Below, piece by piece: positions 43,176-51,801 of a stretch of DNA of 64,000 nucleotides. The position numbers were made by a program, and so were the translations under genes. Every line of letters begins with the position of its first letter. Position 1 is the stretch's first letter. The DNA is taken from NCBI GenBank assembly GCA_016717705.1, contig JADKFD010000013.1, positions 1 through 64,000 of the forward strand, given 5' to 3'. The notes beneath the pieces are model-generated. The model did no database searches. It saw only the letters and a program-made list of their open reading frames with translations, and was not told where the DNA came from. The stretch comes from Rhodanobacteraceae bacterium. Its GTDB lineage: Bacteria; Pseudomonadota; Gammaproteobacteria; Xanthomonadales; SZUA-5.

Positions 43176-43985
43176 TCACCGTCCGCGAAACTTCGCCTCG
43201 CGCTTTTCCATGAAGGCGCGCATCGCCTCGGCGAAATCCTCCGACTGCAGCAACATGCCGTTCTGCGTCGCGGCGGCGAGATTGCCGGCCTGCACGCTGG
43301 CTTCGATGCGCGCACTCATGGTGCGCTTGATGCCGGCAACCACCAGCGGCGGATTGGCGGCGATGCGGCTGGCCAGACTGCGCGCGGCCTCGAGCAGGGT
43401 GTCGCGGTCGGGCAGCAGTTGCGTCACCAGGCCCATGCGCTGCGCCGATTCGGCGTCGAAATCTTCGCCGGTCAGCGCGATCTGGCGCGCCCAGCCTTCG
43501 CCGACAATATGCGGCAGGCGCTGGATGCCGCCGAGATCGGCAACGATGCCGACCTTGACCTCGCGCAGCGCGAAACGGGCGCGCGTGCTGGCGATGCGCA
43601 GATCGCAGGCTGCCGCCATTTCGATGCCGGCGCCGATGCACCAGCCGTCGATGGCGGCAATCATCGGCAGGCGACTGCTGGCGATGGCGCCGAATCCGGC
43701 CTGCATGCGCGTAGCCTGATCGATGACACCGGCGCGGCCGCGGGCGCCGTTGCCGAGCATGGGGCCCAGTTCTGCCGCCATTCCCGGCAGGTCCAGGCCG
43801 TAGCTGAAGTGCTCGCCCGAGCCGTACACGATGACGGCGCGCAGGGCGTCGTCGGCGTCCAGTTCGGCGATGGCCAGCGGCAGCTCGCGCCAGAAGTCGG
43901 GGCCCATCGCGTTGCCGCGACCGGGTCCGAGCAACACCAGTTCAGCAACTTCCGCAGTGGGGCGATCAATACGCAGGGATGTCAT
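43176..43985 (-). CDS. Enoyl-CoA hydratase/isomerase family, probable dienoyl-CoA isomerase
   Basis: 269 residues, crotonase fold. The oxyanion segment is EHFSYGLDLPGM and the second is DGWCIGAGIEMAAACDLRIA. Glu142 and Asp150 lie in LREVKVGIVADLGGIQRLP, which matches the ECH1-type delta-3,5-delta-2,4-dienoyl-CoA isomerase pattern rather than the two-glutamate hydratase pattern. This would help degrade unsaturated fatty acids with odd-position double bonds. It is convergent with the upstream plus-strand genes and divergent from the patatin gene. Confidence 0.82.
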   Translation of the reverse strand: MTSLRIDRPTAEVAELVLLGPGRGNAMGPDFWRELPLAIAELDADDALRAVIVYGSGEHFSYGLDLPGMAAELGPMLGNGARGRAGVIDQATRMQAGFGAIASSRLPMIAAIDGWCIGAGIEMAAACDLRIASTRARFALREVKVGIVADLGGIQRLPHIVGEGWARQIALTGEDFDAESAQRMGLVTQLLPDRDTLLEAARSLASRIAANPPLVVAGIKRTMSARIEASVQAGNLAAATQNGMLLQSEDFAEAMRAFMEKREAKFRGR

Positions 43986-44136
43986 CGGCGTGCCAGGTGC
44001 AATTGAACCCAGGCGACGATACCTGAGCGCAATTACTGCCAGCTGAGCGCGGGCTCAACAGCGGTATGGCAATACACGGTCGGCCGCCGCTCCCAGCCCG
44101 TAGACTGCGCCCCAGTTTCGAAGCGGAATAATCCTG

Positions 44137-46350
44137 GTGCGTGCCCGTCTGTTGGCCTCTGCTGTCCTCATCCTCCTGATCTCGGCCGCGCTGGCCACCA
44201 GCGTCCAGGCTGCCAGCTGTATTGGACTGGTGCTCGGCGGCGGTGGTGCGCGTGGCGCCGCTCATATCGGCGTCCTCAAGGTGCTCGAGCGCGAACGCGT
44301 GCCGATCTGCCGCATCGCCGGCACCAGCATGGGCTCGGTCGTCGGCGGCCTGTACGCGTCGGGCTACTCGCCCGACGAGATCGAGCAGATCCTGGCCGCC
44401 ATCGACTGGAAGGACATCCTCGATGACGATCCGCCGCGCGCGGACTATCCGATGCGGCGCAAGAACGACACCCTGCGCTATCTGATGAAGTACCGCTTCG
44501 GCGTGCGCGACGGCTCGCTGCAGTTTCCGCGCGGCGTGATCCAGGGACAAAAACTGCTGCTGCTGTTGCGTCGATTGACGCTGCACACCTGGCGCACGCC
44601 CGATTTCGATCATCTGCCGATCCCGTTCCGGGCGGTGGCCACCAATATCGTCACCGGCGAGCCGGTAGTCTTCTCCGAGGGCGATCTGGCGCTGGCGATC
44701 CGCGCCAGCATGTCGGTGCCAGCGGCGTTTGCGCCGCTGCGCGTGGACGGTCAACTGCTGGTCGATGGCGGCATCGTCAACAACGTGCCGGCAGATATTG
44801 CACGCGCCATGGGCGCCGACCGTCTGATCGTCGTCGATGTCGGCGCGACCCTGGCCGCCGACAAGGATCTCAATTCGCCGTTCGCGATCACCATGCAGAT
44901 GGTCGATGTGCTGATGAAGCACCGCACCGAAATGGTGCTGGAATCGATGTCGCCCGACGACATCAAGATCCAGCCGCAACTGGGTGATCTGGGCAGCACG
45001 GCCTTCGACCGCTCGCTGGAGGCGGTTCCGCTGGGCATGGCCGGCGCCGAGCTGCACGTGGCCGAGTTGCGCAAGCTGGCGATCTCGCCGGCCGACTACG
45101 CCGACTACCAGGCCGGCCATCGCCGCGTGGCTTTCGATCCGCCGCTGGTGGAGTTTCTCGACGTACTGAAGACGCGCAGCAAGACTGCCGGCTATGTCGA
45201 GCGTGAGCTGGAGGGTTTCGAAGGCCGGCCGTTGAATACGGCCGAACTGGACAAGGCGATCGGCGGCGCTTACGGCCTCGGCAATTACGAGCGCATCGCC
45301 TGGAAGCCGGTCGAGCGCGAGGGCAAGAGCGGTATCGAAGTCACGCCGGTGGACAAGGGCTGGGGGCCGAATTTCCTGACCTTCGGCCTGCAGATCAACG
45401 ACGACTTCGAGGGTCGCAACGACTATCAACTGGGCATCGAGTACACCAGGACCGGGCTGAACAGCTATGGCGGCGAATGGCGCACGCGTGGCGAAATCGG
45501 GCGCATCACCGGACTGCGTTCGGAGTACTTCCAGCCGATGGGCGAGCGTGGCCAGTACTATGCTTCGCCGTACATCGAATACCGCGCCTTCGACCAGCCG
45601 CTGCGCGTCGACGATTTCGTCGCCTCGCTTTATCGCGTCCGTCGCAGCGTGGCCGGCCTGGATGCCGGGTATGAGTTTGCCGGCAGCAGTCGCGTTTTCG
45701 TGGGTCTCTATCGCGGCTATGGCAGCGCCAGTCTCAGTGTCGGCAACGGCGCCGTTTTGCCGGACGTGACCGACAATCTCGGCGCGCTGCGCCTGGGCTA
45801 TGTGCGTGACACGCTGGACGACGCCAATTTTCCGGGGACCGGCAGTCGCGGTGAGCTGCTGCTGACCTCGCAGCTGGATGCGCTCGGCGCCAGCACCGAA
45901 GGTCAGACCGCGGATCTCACCTGGGACAAGGCGCTGAGCCGCGGGCCGAACCGCTTCCTGTTCGGCACCCGCCTGCACGCCAGTTGGGGCGAATTGAATG
46001 TGTTCGACTCATTGGCGCCGCTGGGCGGCTTCACCAATCTCTCCGGATACCATGAGCGCGAACTGCTCGGCAGCAATGCCGCGTTGTTCCGCGGCGTCTA
46101 CTACCGGCGACTGGGGGACTCCGGGCAACTGTTCTCGGTGCCGGCCTTCGTCGGCGGCAGCCTTGAGGCCGGCAACGTCTACGCCGACCGCGATCAGTTG
46201 ATCAGTCTCGAAAACCTGATCTACGCCGGCAGCATCTTTGTCGGGCTGGATTCGCCTTTCGGCCCGATCTTTCTTGGCTATGGCTACGCCGACACTGGCG
46301 AGAGTTCGCTGTACCTGAACTTCGGCACGCTGCTGCGGCCGCGGTTTTAG
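44137..46350 (+). CDS. Patatin-like phospholipase with outer-membrane barrel (PlpD-type)
   Basis: 737 residues, GTG start, signal peptide ending about SVQA-ASC. The patatin domain has GGGGARG (34-40), nucleophile Ser64 in GTSMGS and catalytic Asp210 in VDGGIVNNVP. A POTRA-like linker (about 340-420) leads to a 16-strand-type BamA-like barrel ending in phenylalanine (LRPRF). This is the type Vd / PlpD arrangement, in which the lipase is placed on the cell surface. SD is weak. It stands alone, followed by a palindromic repeat. Confidence 0.9.
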   Translation: MRARLLASAVLILLISAALATSVQAASCIGLVLGGGGARGAAHIGVLKVLERERVPICRIAGTSMGSVVGGLYASGYSPDEIEQILAAIDWKDILDDDPPRADYPMRRKNDTLRYLMKYRFGVRDGSLQFPRGVIQGQKLLLLLRRLTLHTWRTPDFDHLPIPFRAVATNIVTGEPVVFSEGDLALAIRASMSVPAAFAPLRVDGQLLVDGGIVNNVPADIARAMGADRLIVVDVGATLAADKDLNSPFAITMQMVDVLMKHRTEMVLESMSPDDIKIQPQLGDLGSTAFDRSLEAVPLGMAGAELHVAELRKLAISPADYADYQAGHRRVAFDPPLVEFLDVLKTRSKTAGYVERELEGFEGRPLNTAELDKAIGGAYGLGNYERIAWKPVEREGKSGIEVTPVDKGWGPNFLTFGLQINDDFEGRNDYQLGIEYTRTGLNSYGGEWRTRGEIGRITGLRSEYFQPMGERGQYYASPYIEYRAFDQPLRVDDFVASLYRVRRSVAGLDAGYEFAGSSRVFVGLYRGYGSASLSVGNGAVLPDVTDNLGALRLGYVRDTLDDANFPGTGSRGELLLTSQLDALGASTEGQTADLTWDKALSRGPNRFLFGTRLHASWGELNVFDSLAPLGGFTNLSGYHERELLGSNAALFRGVYYRRLGDSGQLFSVPAFVGGSLEAGNVYADRDQLISLENLIYAGSIFVGLDSPFGPIFLGYGYADTGESSLYLNFGTLLRPRF

Positions 46351-46369
46351 ATATGCAGAGCGCCGGCCT

Positions 46370-46456
46370 CTGGAGTGCGCCGGCTTGCCGGCGCTTTGGA
46401 TGCTCTCGTGCCTTGCGGCGCAGAAGCATCCACAGCGGTGGCAAGCCACCGCACCA
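46370..46456. repeat. Palindromic dispersed repeat, family D copy 1
   Basis: Left arm ctggagtgcgccggcttgcc and right arm agcggtggcaagccaccgca; each arm is itself a small palindrome. A second copy lies at 62394-62481. It sits in the 337-bp gap between the patatin gene and the cold-shock gene. Confidence 0.85.
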
Positions 46457-46559
46457 CTTGGTGCTGCCGATTCTGAACGACGCGCGATGCCGCACTATCT
46501 TTTTCTCCCCATCTAGCCTAAGGTTCGCGGGCTTTATTTGCTCGGCACGGTTCAACGTG

Positions 46560-46687
46560 ACGAGGCCGCACGGTGAGTCTTGCGATCTGCCGCTGTTGCT
46601 TCTCAGTGTTCTAGTACCCCCGCAGATGAACGCATCGGCATTTCCAGATGGGAATGCTGCATCTCACCTTGCTTTGGAGTTTTACAA
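46560..46687 (+). promoter_or_regulatory. Long 5' untranslated region of the cold-shock gene
   Basis: About 200 bp without a gene precede the cold-shock ATG, ending with ttggagttttacaa as ribosome-binding site. Long leaders of cspA-type genes act as RNA thermosensors; whether this one does is inferred from position only. The transcription start is not identified. Confidence 0.35.
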
Positions 46688-46897
46688 ATGTCAGATCGTC
46701 AGGTTGGTACCGTCAAGTGGTTCAATGATGCCAAGGGCTTCGGCTTCCTGAGCCGCGCAGATGGTGACGACGTGTTCGTGCACTTCCGCGCCATCCAGGG
46801 CTCGGGCTTCAAGTCGCTGCAGGAAGGCCAGAAGGTCAGCTTCCTCGTGACGAAGGGCCCGAAGGGCCTGCAGGCTGACCAGGTGCAGCCGCTGTAA
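46688..46897 (+). CDS. Cold-shock protein (CspA family)
   Basis: 69 residues, one cold-shock domain. RNP1-type KGFGFLSR and RNP2-type DVFVHFRAI motifs are present after the GTVKWFNDAKG start. RNA chaperone that melts secondary structure. TTGGAG lies 7 bp before the ATG. It is followed by a strong terminator and then by an RRM protein gene. Confidence 0.95.
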   Translation: MSDRQVGTVKWFNDAKGFGFLSRADGDDVFVHFRAIQGSGFKSLQEGQKVSFLVTKGPKGLQADQVQPL

Positions 46898-46946
46898 GCC
46901 AACCGCGGTCGGCTCCTCGCCGATCGCAGTTCGCCAGTTGTCAACG

Positions 46947-46979
46947 CTCGGGCAGGCCACGGCCTGCCCGAGTCGTTTT
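46947..46979 (+). terminator. Intrinsic terminator after the cold-shock gene
   Basis: CTCGGGCAGGCC-AC-GGCCTGCCCGAG, a perfect 12-bp stem, followed by tcgtttta. Confidence 0.88.
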
Positions 46980-47042
46980 ATGTCTTTGCCTTGGCGATGT
47001 CGTCGGTGTAGCGGACGTCGCCACCCATCTGGAGTTCTCCTG

Positions 47043-47300
47043 ATGCTGACGCTGAGTGTGCGTGGTTTGCCGCGCAAAATGACCGAACAAGTCCTGACCG
47101 AAATGTTCGGTGCTCATGGAAAAGTGCGTAATCTGAAGATGTCGCGTGATCTGTTCTCCGGCGAGTGCCGCGGTTTCGCGGAACTGGACATGGAAGGTCA
47201 CGAAGCGCGCAAGGCGATTGCCGCGCTGAACGGTTCCACCGTCGAAGGCGAGGCCCTGCGGGTCGGCCTGAAGAGCGAGCTGAAGTCGCGCCGTCGTTGA
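47043..47300 (+). CDS. RRM-domain RNA-binding protein
   Basis: 85 residues, a single RNA-recognition motif: RNP2-like LSVRGL at 4-9 and RNP1-like CRGFAELD at about 43-50, then a basic tail KSELKSRRR. GGAG precedes the ATG. Small RRM proteins beside cold-shock genes are seen in several proteobacteria, and shared roles in RNA handling at low temperature are inferred. Confidence 0.85.
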   Translation: MLTLSVRGLPRKMTEQVLTEMFGAHGKVRNLKMSRDLFSGECRGFAELDMEGHEARKAIAALNGSTVEGEALRVGLKSELKSRRR

Positions 47301-47384
47301 ACCGGGTTTTCGGGAGTCCGCCGCGATTCCCTTGTAGCGCCGATCTTGCCAGACTCCGCGTGACTGTCGCTTCGGAGTAGGCTC

Positions 47385-47876
47385 ATGAGATCGGCCCTGC
47401 TTTTCGCAATGCTCGCGCTGTCGCTGGGTGCCGGTTGCAGTAGTGCTCCCGATCCGGCGCCTGCCGCGAGCATGTCGGCGACACCCGCAGCGACTCACCT
47501 GGGTGCCTGGTACTGGATTGGCTCGACAAGCGGCGGGCAGACGCTGCTTGTCCTCGATCCGGCGCGCTACCAGATCGATTTTGCCGATGCAGCTACCATC
47601 CTGGTGCAAGCCGACTGCAATCGCGGCCGCGCTGCTTATTCCCTCGATGCTGGTGCATTCTCGGTCGGCCCGATCGGATTGACCCGGATGGCTTGCCCTG
47701 CCGACAGCCAGGATCGAGAGTTTCTGGCCCAACTTGCGAGCGGCACGTCGCTGAAGCCTGCCGGCAACGGGTTGAGCATCGAACTGGCCGAAGGTCGCGG
47801 CACCATGCATTTCGCCCGCGACCCCAAGTCCAGCGCGGGGGGGGGGGGCGGGGTCGGGGTCTTTCGCGCGGTGTGA
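47385..47876 (+). CDS. META/HslJ-like lipoprotein
   Basis: 163 residues. Lipoprotein signal MRSALLFAMLALSLGAGC with the cysteine at 18, then a META-type domain (AWYWIGSTSGGQTLLVL, ADCNRGRAAYSLDAG, GPIGLTRMACPADSQD). HslJ-like proteins are outer-membrane lipoproteins linked to stress tolerance. The C-terminal end is uncertain: a run of 12 G (47837-47848) lies in the reading frame just before the stop, so the last residues may be out of frame. Confidence 0.75.
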   Translation: MRSALLFAMLALSLGAGCSSAPDPAPAASMSATPAATHLGAWYWIGSTSGGQTLLVLDPARYQIDFADAATILVQADCNRGRAAYSLDAGAFSVGPIGLTRMACPADSQDREFLAQLASGTSLKPAGNGLSIELAEGRGTMHFARDPKSSAGGGGGVGVFRAV

Positions 47877-47902
47877 GAAATGCGGGCTAGGTCCCTGGCA
47901 CA

Positions 47903-48397
47903 GTGTCGGATGCTCTCCAGACCATCGTTGATTTCCTGAGCAGCATCGGGATCCGCGTGCGCGCGGGCAGCGTACCGGCTGATGCCTTTCTGCCCGGCTT
48001 GCGGATCGTCGATGGTGGCTTGATCTTCGACCCCGCCGCGCTGCGCTGGCCGGGGGACCTGCTGCACGAAGCCGGGCATATCGCCACCGTCCCGTCAGCG
48101 CTGCGCCCGAAATTGAACGATGCGCTGGCCGACGCACCGACATCGCCGCATGGCGGCGAGGCCGAGGCCACGGCGTGGGCCTACGCGGCCCTGGTGCACC
48201 TGCGCCTGCCGCTGCCGCTGCTGTTCCACGACGGCGGCTACCATGGAAAATCGGCCGGGCTGATCCTGACCTTTACTCTGGGTGTCTATCCGGGTTCCCA
48301 TGGACTGGTGCAGGCGGGTATGGCGCTCAGCCCGGCCGAGGCCGCGCGCACCGGTGCCCAGCCCTATCCGCACCTGATCCGCTGGCTGCGCGACTGA
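47903..48397 (+). CDS. Small HExxH-motif protein, putative zinc metalloprotease
   Basis: 164 residues, GTG start, not assigned to a named family. DLLHEAGHIATVP carries an HExxH zinc-binding motif at about residues 54-58, as in ImmA/IrrE-like or other minimal metalloproteases; a possible third ligand is in HGGEAEATAWAYAALVHL. No signal peptide. It lies 26 bp after the META lipoprotein gene. Activity is inferred from the motif alone. Confidence 0.65.
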   Translation: MSDALQTIVDFLSSIGIRVRAGSVPADAFLPGLRIVDGGLIFDPAALRWPGDLLHEAGHIATVPSALRPKLNDALADAPTSPHGGEAEATAWAYAALVHLRLPLPLLFHDGGYHGKSAGLILTFTLGVYPGSHGLVQAGMALSPAEAARTGAQPYPHLIRWLRD

Positions 48398-48423
48398 AAC
48401 GGTGCGGCTCCCTCGGACCACGA

Positions 48424-49026
48424 TCAGCTGCTGCTGGTCGACGTCTCGCCAGTAGTCTGGATCTTGACCAGCATCACCTCACCGCCGCCCTCGAGCACGG
48501 CGCGGCTGCCGTCACCGTCGCCCTGCAGCAGCAGCGCATGCTGTTCACCCAGCCAATGGCGCTGTTCGCCCAGGCGCAGGGCAGCGTCGCCGCTGATCAG
48601 ATAGATCAGCCAGTCGGTATGCAACTGGTCGAACAGCAACATGCCGCCGACCAGCGGCCGCGGCAGTACCTGCACTTCGACGCCGCCGCGTGCAGCCATG
48701 ACGTTGAACACGATGGCGAACTCGCCTTCGAGCATGCCCAGTGGCGCCGGATGGCCGGGGTAGGCATGCGCGCGCATGCGCGGTTCCAGCGGCAGCCGCG
48801 TACCGTCGGCAAACGCCAATACCAGCGGGCCGCCATCGAGCAGGCAACTCCAGCGCTGATACCCGGGAAAGGCCGAAAATGGCGCACTGGCGTCGACGCG
48901 GGCGATGCTGGCGCGCCACAGGAAGCCATCCTCAGGACCGGCGCGCACGATCTCGCGGGTGCTGCCGAGACCATTGCGCCAGGGCAGCGGAGTCTGCATT
49001 TGCGGCGGAATGGCGGTGATTCGCAT
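48424..49026 (-). CDS. HutD/Ves family protein
   Basis: 200 residues, bicupin fold. LPWRNGLGSTREI near the N-terminus, FLWRASIARVDASAPFSAFPG and FPGYQRWSCLLDGGPL are the HutD/Ves signature. Members are linked with histidine utilisation or cold-induced genes; no hut genes are near, so the exact role is unknown. It ends close to the convergent HExxH gene. Confidence 0.88.
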   Translation of the reverse strand: MRITAIPPQMQTPLPWRNGLGSTREIVRAGPEDGFLWRASIARVDASAPFSAFPGYQRWSCLLDGGPLVLAFADGTRLPLEPRMRAHAYPGHPAPLGMLEGEFAIVFNVMAARGGVEVQVLPRPLVGGMLLFDQLHTDWLIYLISGDAALRLGEQRHWLGEQHALLLQGDGDGSRAVLEGGGEVMLVKIQTTGETSTSSS

Positions 49027-49052
49027 CCCTGGGAACCCTCCGGGAAGCTTCG

Positions 49053-49520
49053 CTAGCGACGGGCGAGGATCTGCGCCAGCTCGGTGCTGGTCATCAGCAG
49101 ACTCTCACGCCAAGGCAGGCCGATGATGGCAGTTCCGCTGAGGCTGTCGCGGAACGCCTCCTCCTGACCCTCGCCGAGCAGATGCCGGTAGTCGACCGTG
49201 ATCTCGGTATTCGCCGCAAGATCGCTGCGGGCAAACACGAAACCCAGGTGCCACAGCGCGCTCGGCTGGAAACTGTGGTTGATGTAGCACTCATCCGGCC
49301 ATTCCGGCGTGGCGGTGTAGCGCTCCTCGAACCAGCGCACCGTGGCCGGAAGCAGACTCTCCGCATCAGGCAGCGCCATCAGCTCGGCCATGCTGTAAAC
49401 CCGAGGGATGGCATCGGGTGCGACGATGATGCTGCCGGCGGCGACTGGCTGGTGCACGAACAGCCCCTTGCCGGCACCGGGGATATGCGAAGCGTCGACA
49501 CGATAGGGCGGGAGAATCAT
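49053..49520 (-). CDS. SET-domain protein
   Basis: 155 residues. SET-like motifs are GKGLFVHQPVAAG at the start, CYINHSFQPSALW (the NHS segment that binds S-adenosylmethionine) and ITVDYRHLL (catalytic tyrosine region). Bacterial SET proteins methylate lysines; the target is unknown. The ATG at 49520 is used; the frame continues upstream into a 55-base G/C homopolymer and cannot be trusted there. It lies 26 bp upstream of hutD and may share its transcript. Confidence 0.8.
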   Translation of the reverse strand: MILPPYRVDASHIPGAGKGLFVHQPVAAGSIIVAPDAIPRVYSMAELMALPDAESLLPATVRWFEERYTATPEWPDECYINHSFQPSALWHLGFVFARSDLAANTEITVDYRHLLGEGQEEAFRDSLSGTAIIGLPWRESLLMTSTELAQILARR

Positions 49521-49556
49521 GCGCAGACGGACGGAATTGCGGGTGCGCAGTGCAAT

Positions 49557-49612
<56 letters not shown>

Positions 49613-49637
49613 GCGCTGCCGCTGCGGTGGCGTCCAC

Positions 49638-49731
49638 GGCCTCTCGCGCGCAAGCGCGCTCCTGCATTTTCGACGAATCTCACGGCGCCGCCGGCTGTTA
49701 CTCACCATTCACTACTCACCGTTCACTCAAC
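49638..49731. repeat. Half family-A palindrome followed by a (tactcacc)n word array
   Basis: ctcgcgcgcaagcgcgctcc is one arm of the family A repeat with no partner arm. It is followed at 49698 by ttactcaccattcactactc and accgttcactcaac, the complement of the array at 25298. Confidence 0.65.
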
Positions 49732-49841
49732 AAGAAGGCCGGGCAATGCCCGGCCGTGTCGTCCATGACGCCGCTGTCGGAGCGGACTCCTGGTGCGGCG
49801 CGCGCTCTAGGGGAGTCGAGCGCGCGCCGCGGTCGACGCGA

Positions 49842-50138
49842 TCACGCCGGCTTGACGGGTTTGGTCGGGCTGGCGGCGCTGGTGCGGATCAGTTCGCGGT
49901 TCTTTTCGACCGTTTTCAGGCCGACGCCCTTGACGTTGACCAGTTCGTCGGCGCTCTTGAACGGACCGTTCTTCTCGCGGTATTCGACGATGGCGCGCGC
50001 CTTGGCCTCGCCGATGCCATTCAGGCTGTCGGCGATCGTCGCGACATCGGCGGTATTGATGTTGACCGGTTCGCCGGCGGCGACGAACAAGGGCAGGGAC
50101 AGGGCGAGGGCGAGCAGCAGCGACTTCAGCAACTTCAT
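49842..50138 (-). CDS. ComEA-like helix-hairpin-helix DNA-binding protein
   Basis: 98 residues with a signal peptide (MKLLKSLLLALALSLPLFVAAG). The mature part is a tandem HhH domain: VNINTADVATIADSLNGIGEAKARAIVEY and FKSADELVNVKGVGLKTVEKN. Exported HhH proteins bind DNA in the periplasm and help natural transformation. A Lys/Pro-rich tail ends the protein. The 223-bp gap to the next plus-strand gene shows nothing else clear. Confidence 0.9.
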   Translation of the reverse strand: MKLLKSLLLALALSLPLFVAAGEPVNINTADVATIADSLNGIGEAKARAIVEYREKNGPFKSADELVNVKGVGLKTVEKNRELIRTSAASPTKPVKPA

Positions 50139-50361
50139 GAGTGTTCTCCTTGTGGTTCACCGGGATGGTGGTCGCTGGTCGACGGTGTGCCGATCAGCTG
50201 ATGCACAAGTTACGCAGCCGTCGCTGCGGCGACGTCCAGAAAAATGCGCAAGGATTCGTCGGAGACTGGCGCGTCGACGTGTAGGAAAAATCCGACAGCG
50301 GGTAGACTCGGGGATTCCGCGGTTGCCCAACTGGTCGCAGCCGAGTCGCCAGGAGCAGCCC

Positions 50362-51797
50362 GTGTCGCAGACGCAAAAGGTGCTGGACTTCGTGTCCGAG
50401 AAGTGGGATCGCGAGATCGTTCCGCAGCTCACGACCTACATCAAGATTCCCAACAAGTCGCCGATGTTCGATCCGCAATGGGTGGAGCACGGCTACATGG
50501 CCGAGGCGATGAGCCTGATCGAAAGCTGGGTGCGCGACCAGCCGATCGCCGGCATGACGGTCGAGCGCATCCAGTTGCCCGGCCGCACGCCGCTGCTGTT
50601 CATCGAGATTCCGGGCAAGGGCGACGACGTGGTGCTGCTGTACGGGCACATGGACAAGCAGCCGGAAATGGTCGGCTGGAACGTGGGTCTGGAACCGTGG
50701 AAACCGGTGCTGTCGGGCGACAAGCTCTACGGTCGCGGCGGCGCCGATGACGGCTACGCCACCTACGCGTCGCTGACCGCAATCATGGCGCTGAAGAACA
50801 GCGGACTCGATCATGCCCGCTGCGTCGTGCTGATCGAGGGTTGCGAGGAATCCGGCAGCTACGATCTGCCGTTCTACATCAACCATCTCGCCGACCGCAT
50901 CGGCACGCCGAGCCTGGTCGTGTGTCTGGATTCGGGCTGCGGCAACTACGATCAGCTGTGGCTCACCACCAGTCTGCGTGGCCTCGCCGGTGGCACGCTA
51001 CGTGTGCGTGTGCTCGAAGAAGGCGTGCATTCCGGCGATGCCAGCGGTGTGGTGCCGAGTTCCTTCCGCGTGCTGCGTCAGCTGCTCGATCGCATCGAGG
51101 ACCCGTTGACCGGGCATATGCGCATCGAGCCCTTGTACGTCGACATTCCCGGCGAGCGCATCGAGCAGGCGCAGGAGGCCTCGCATGTGCTGGGCACGGC
51201 GATCTACGACAAGTTTCCGTTCCTGCCGGGCATGCATCCGATGGGCCAGGACCTCACCGATCTGGTGCTCAACCGCACCTGGCGGCCGACGCTGTCGGTG
51301 ACCGGCGCCGATGGATTGCCCTCGCTGATGGATGCCGGCAACGTGCTGCGCCCGCAGACGTCGGTGAAATTGTCGGTGCGCCTGCCGCCGACGATGGACG
51401 GAGAAACAGCCTCACGCCTGCTCAAGGAGGCGCTCGAGAAGGATCCGCCCTACGGCGCCCGGTTGAGTTCGAAGTGGAGAAATCCGCCAGCGGCTGGGCG
51501 GCACCGGCCACCGCGACCTGGCTGCGCGAGAGCGTCAATCAGGCCTCGCGCGAATATTTTGGCCCGCGTGCCGCAGCGATGGGCGAGGGCGGCACCATTC
51601 CGTTCATGGGCATGCTGCAGGAACGCTTCCCGCAGGCACAGTTCGTGGTCACCGGTCTGCTCGGCCCCAAGTCCAACGCCCACGGACCGAATGAGTTCCT
51701 GCATATTCCGACCGGCAAGAAGCTCACCGCGAGCATGGCCAATGTCATCCACGAACATTACGTGAATCGCGGCGGTACCCAGGAAGTGAGCGCCTGA
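50362..51797 (+). CDS. M20 family metallopeptidase, frameshifted
   Basis: About 478 residues when one base is restored near 51459. GTG start with AGGAG before it. Zinc ligands are visible: His/Asp in LLYGHMDKQPE, Asp in YGRGGADDGYA, the Glu pair in IEGCEESGSYDL, Asp in LDSGCGN, and the C-terminal HGPNEFLH. The frame MSQTQKVLDF... runs to YGAR, then the correct frame continues as PVEFEVEKSASGWAAPATATWLRE to the TGA at 51797. Its size fits carnosinase-like dipeptidases. The break is a single missing base in a C/G run, so a sequence error is likely. The next gene starts 4 bp later. Confidence 0.85.
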
Positions 51798-51801
51798 CTA
51801 A

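Noticed and set aside
50139..50361. Gap between the ComEA-like gene and the M20 gene
   Set aside because: Checked on both strands; no gene, clear hairpin or repeat beyond possible promoters for the two divergent genes.
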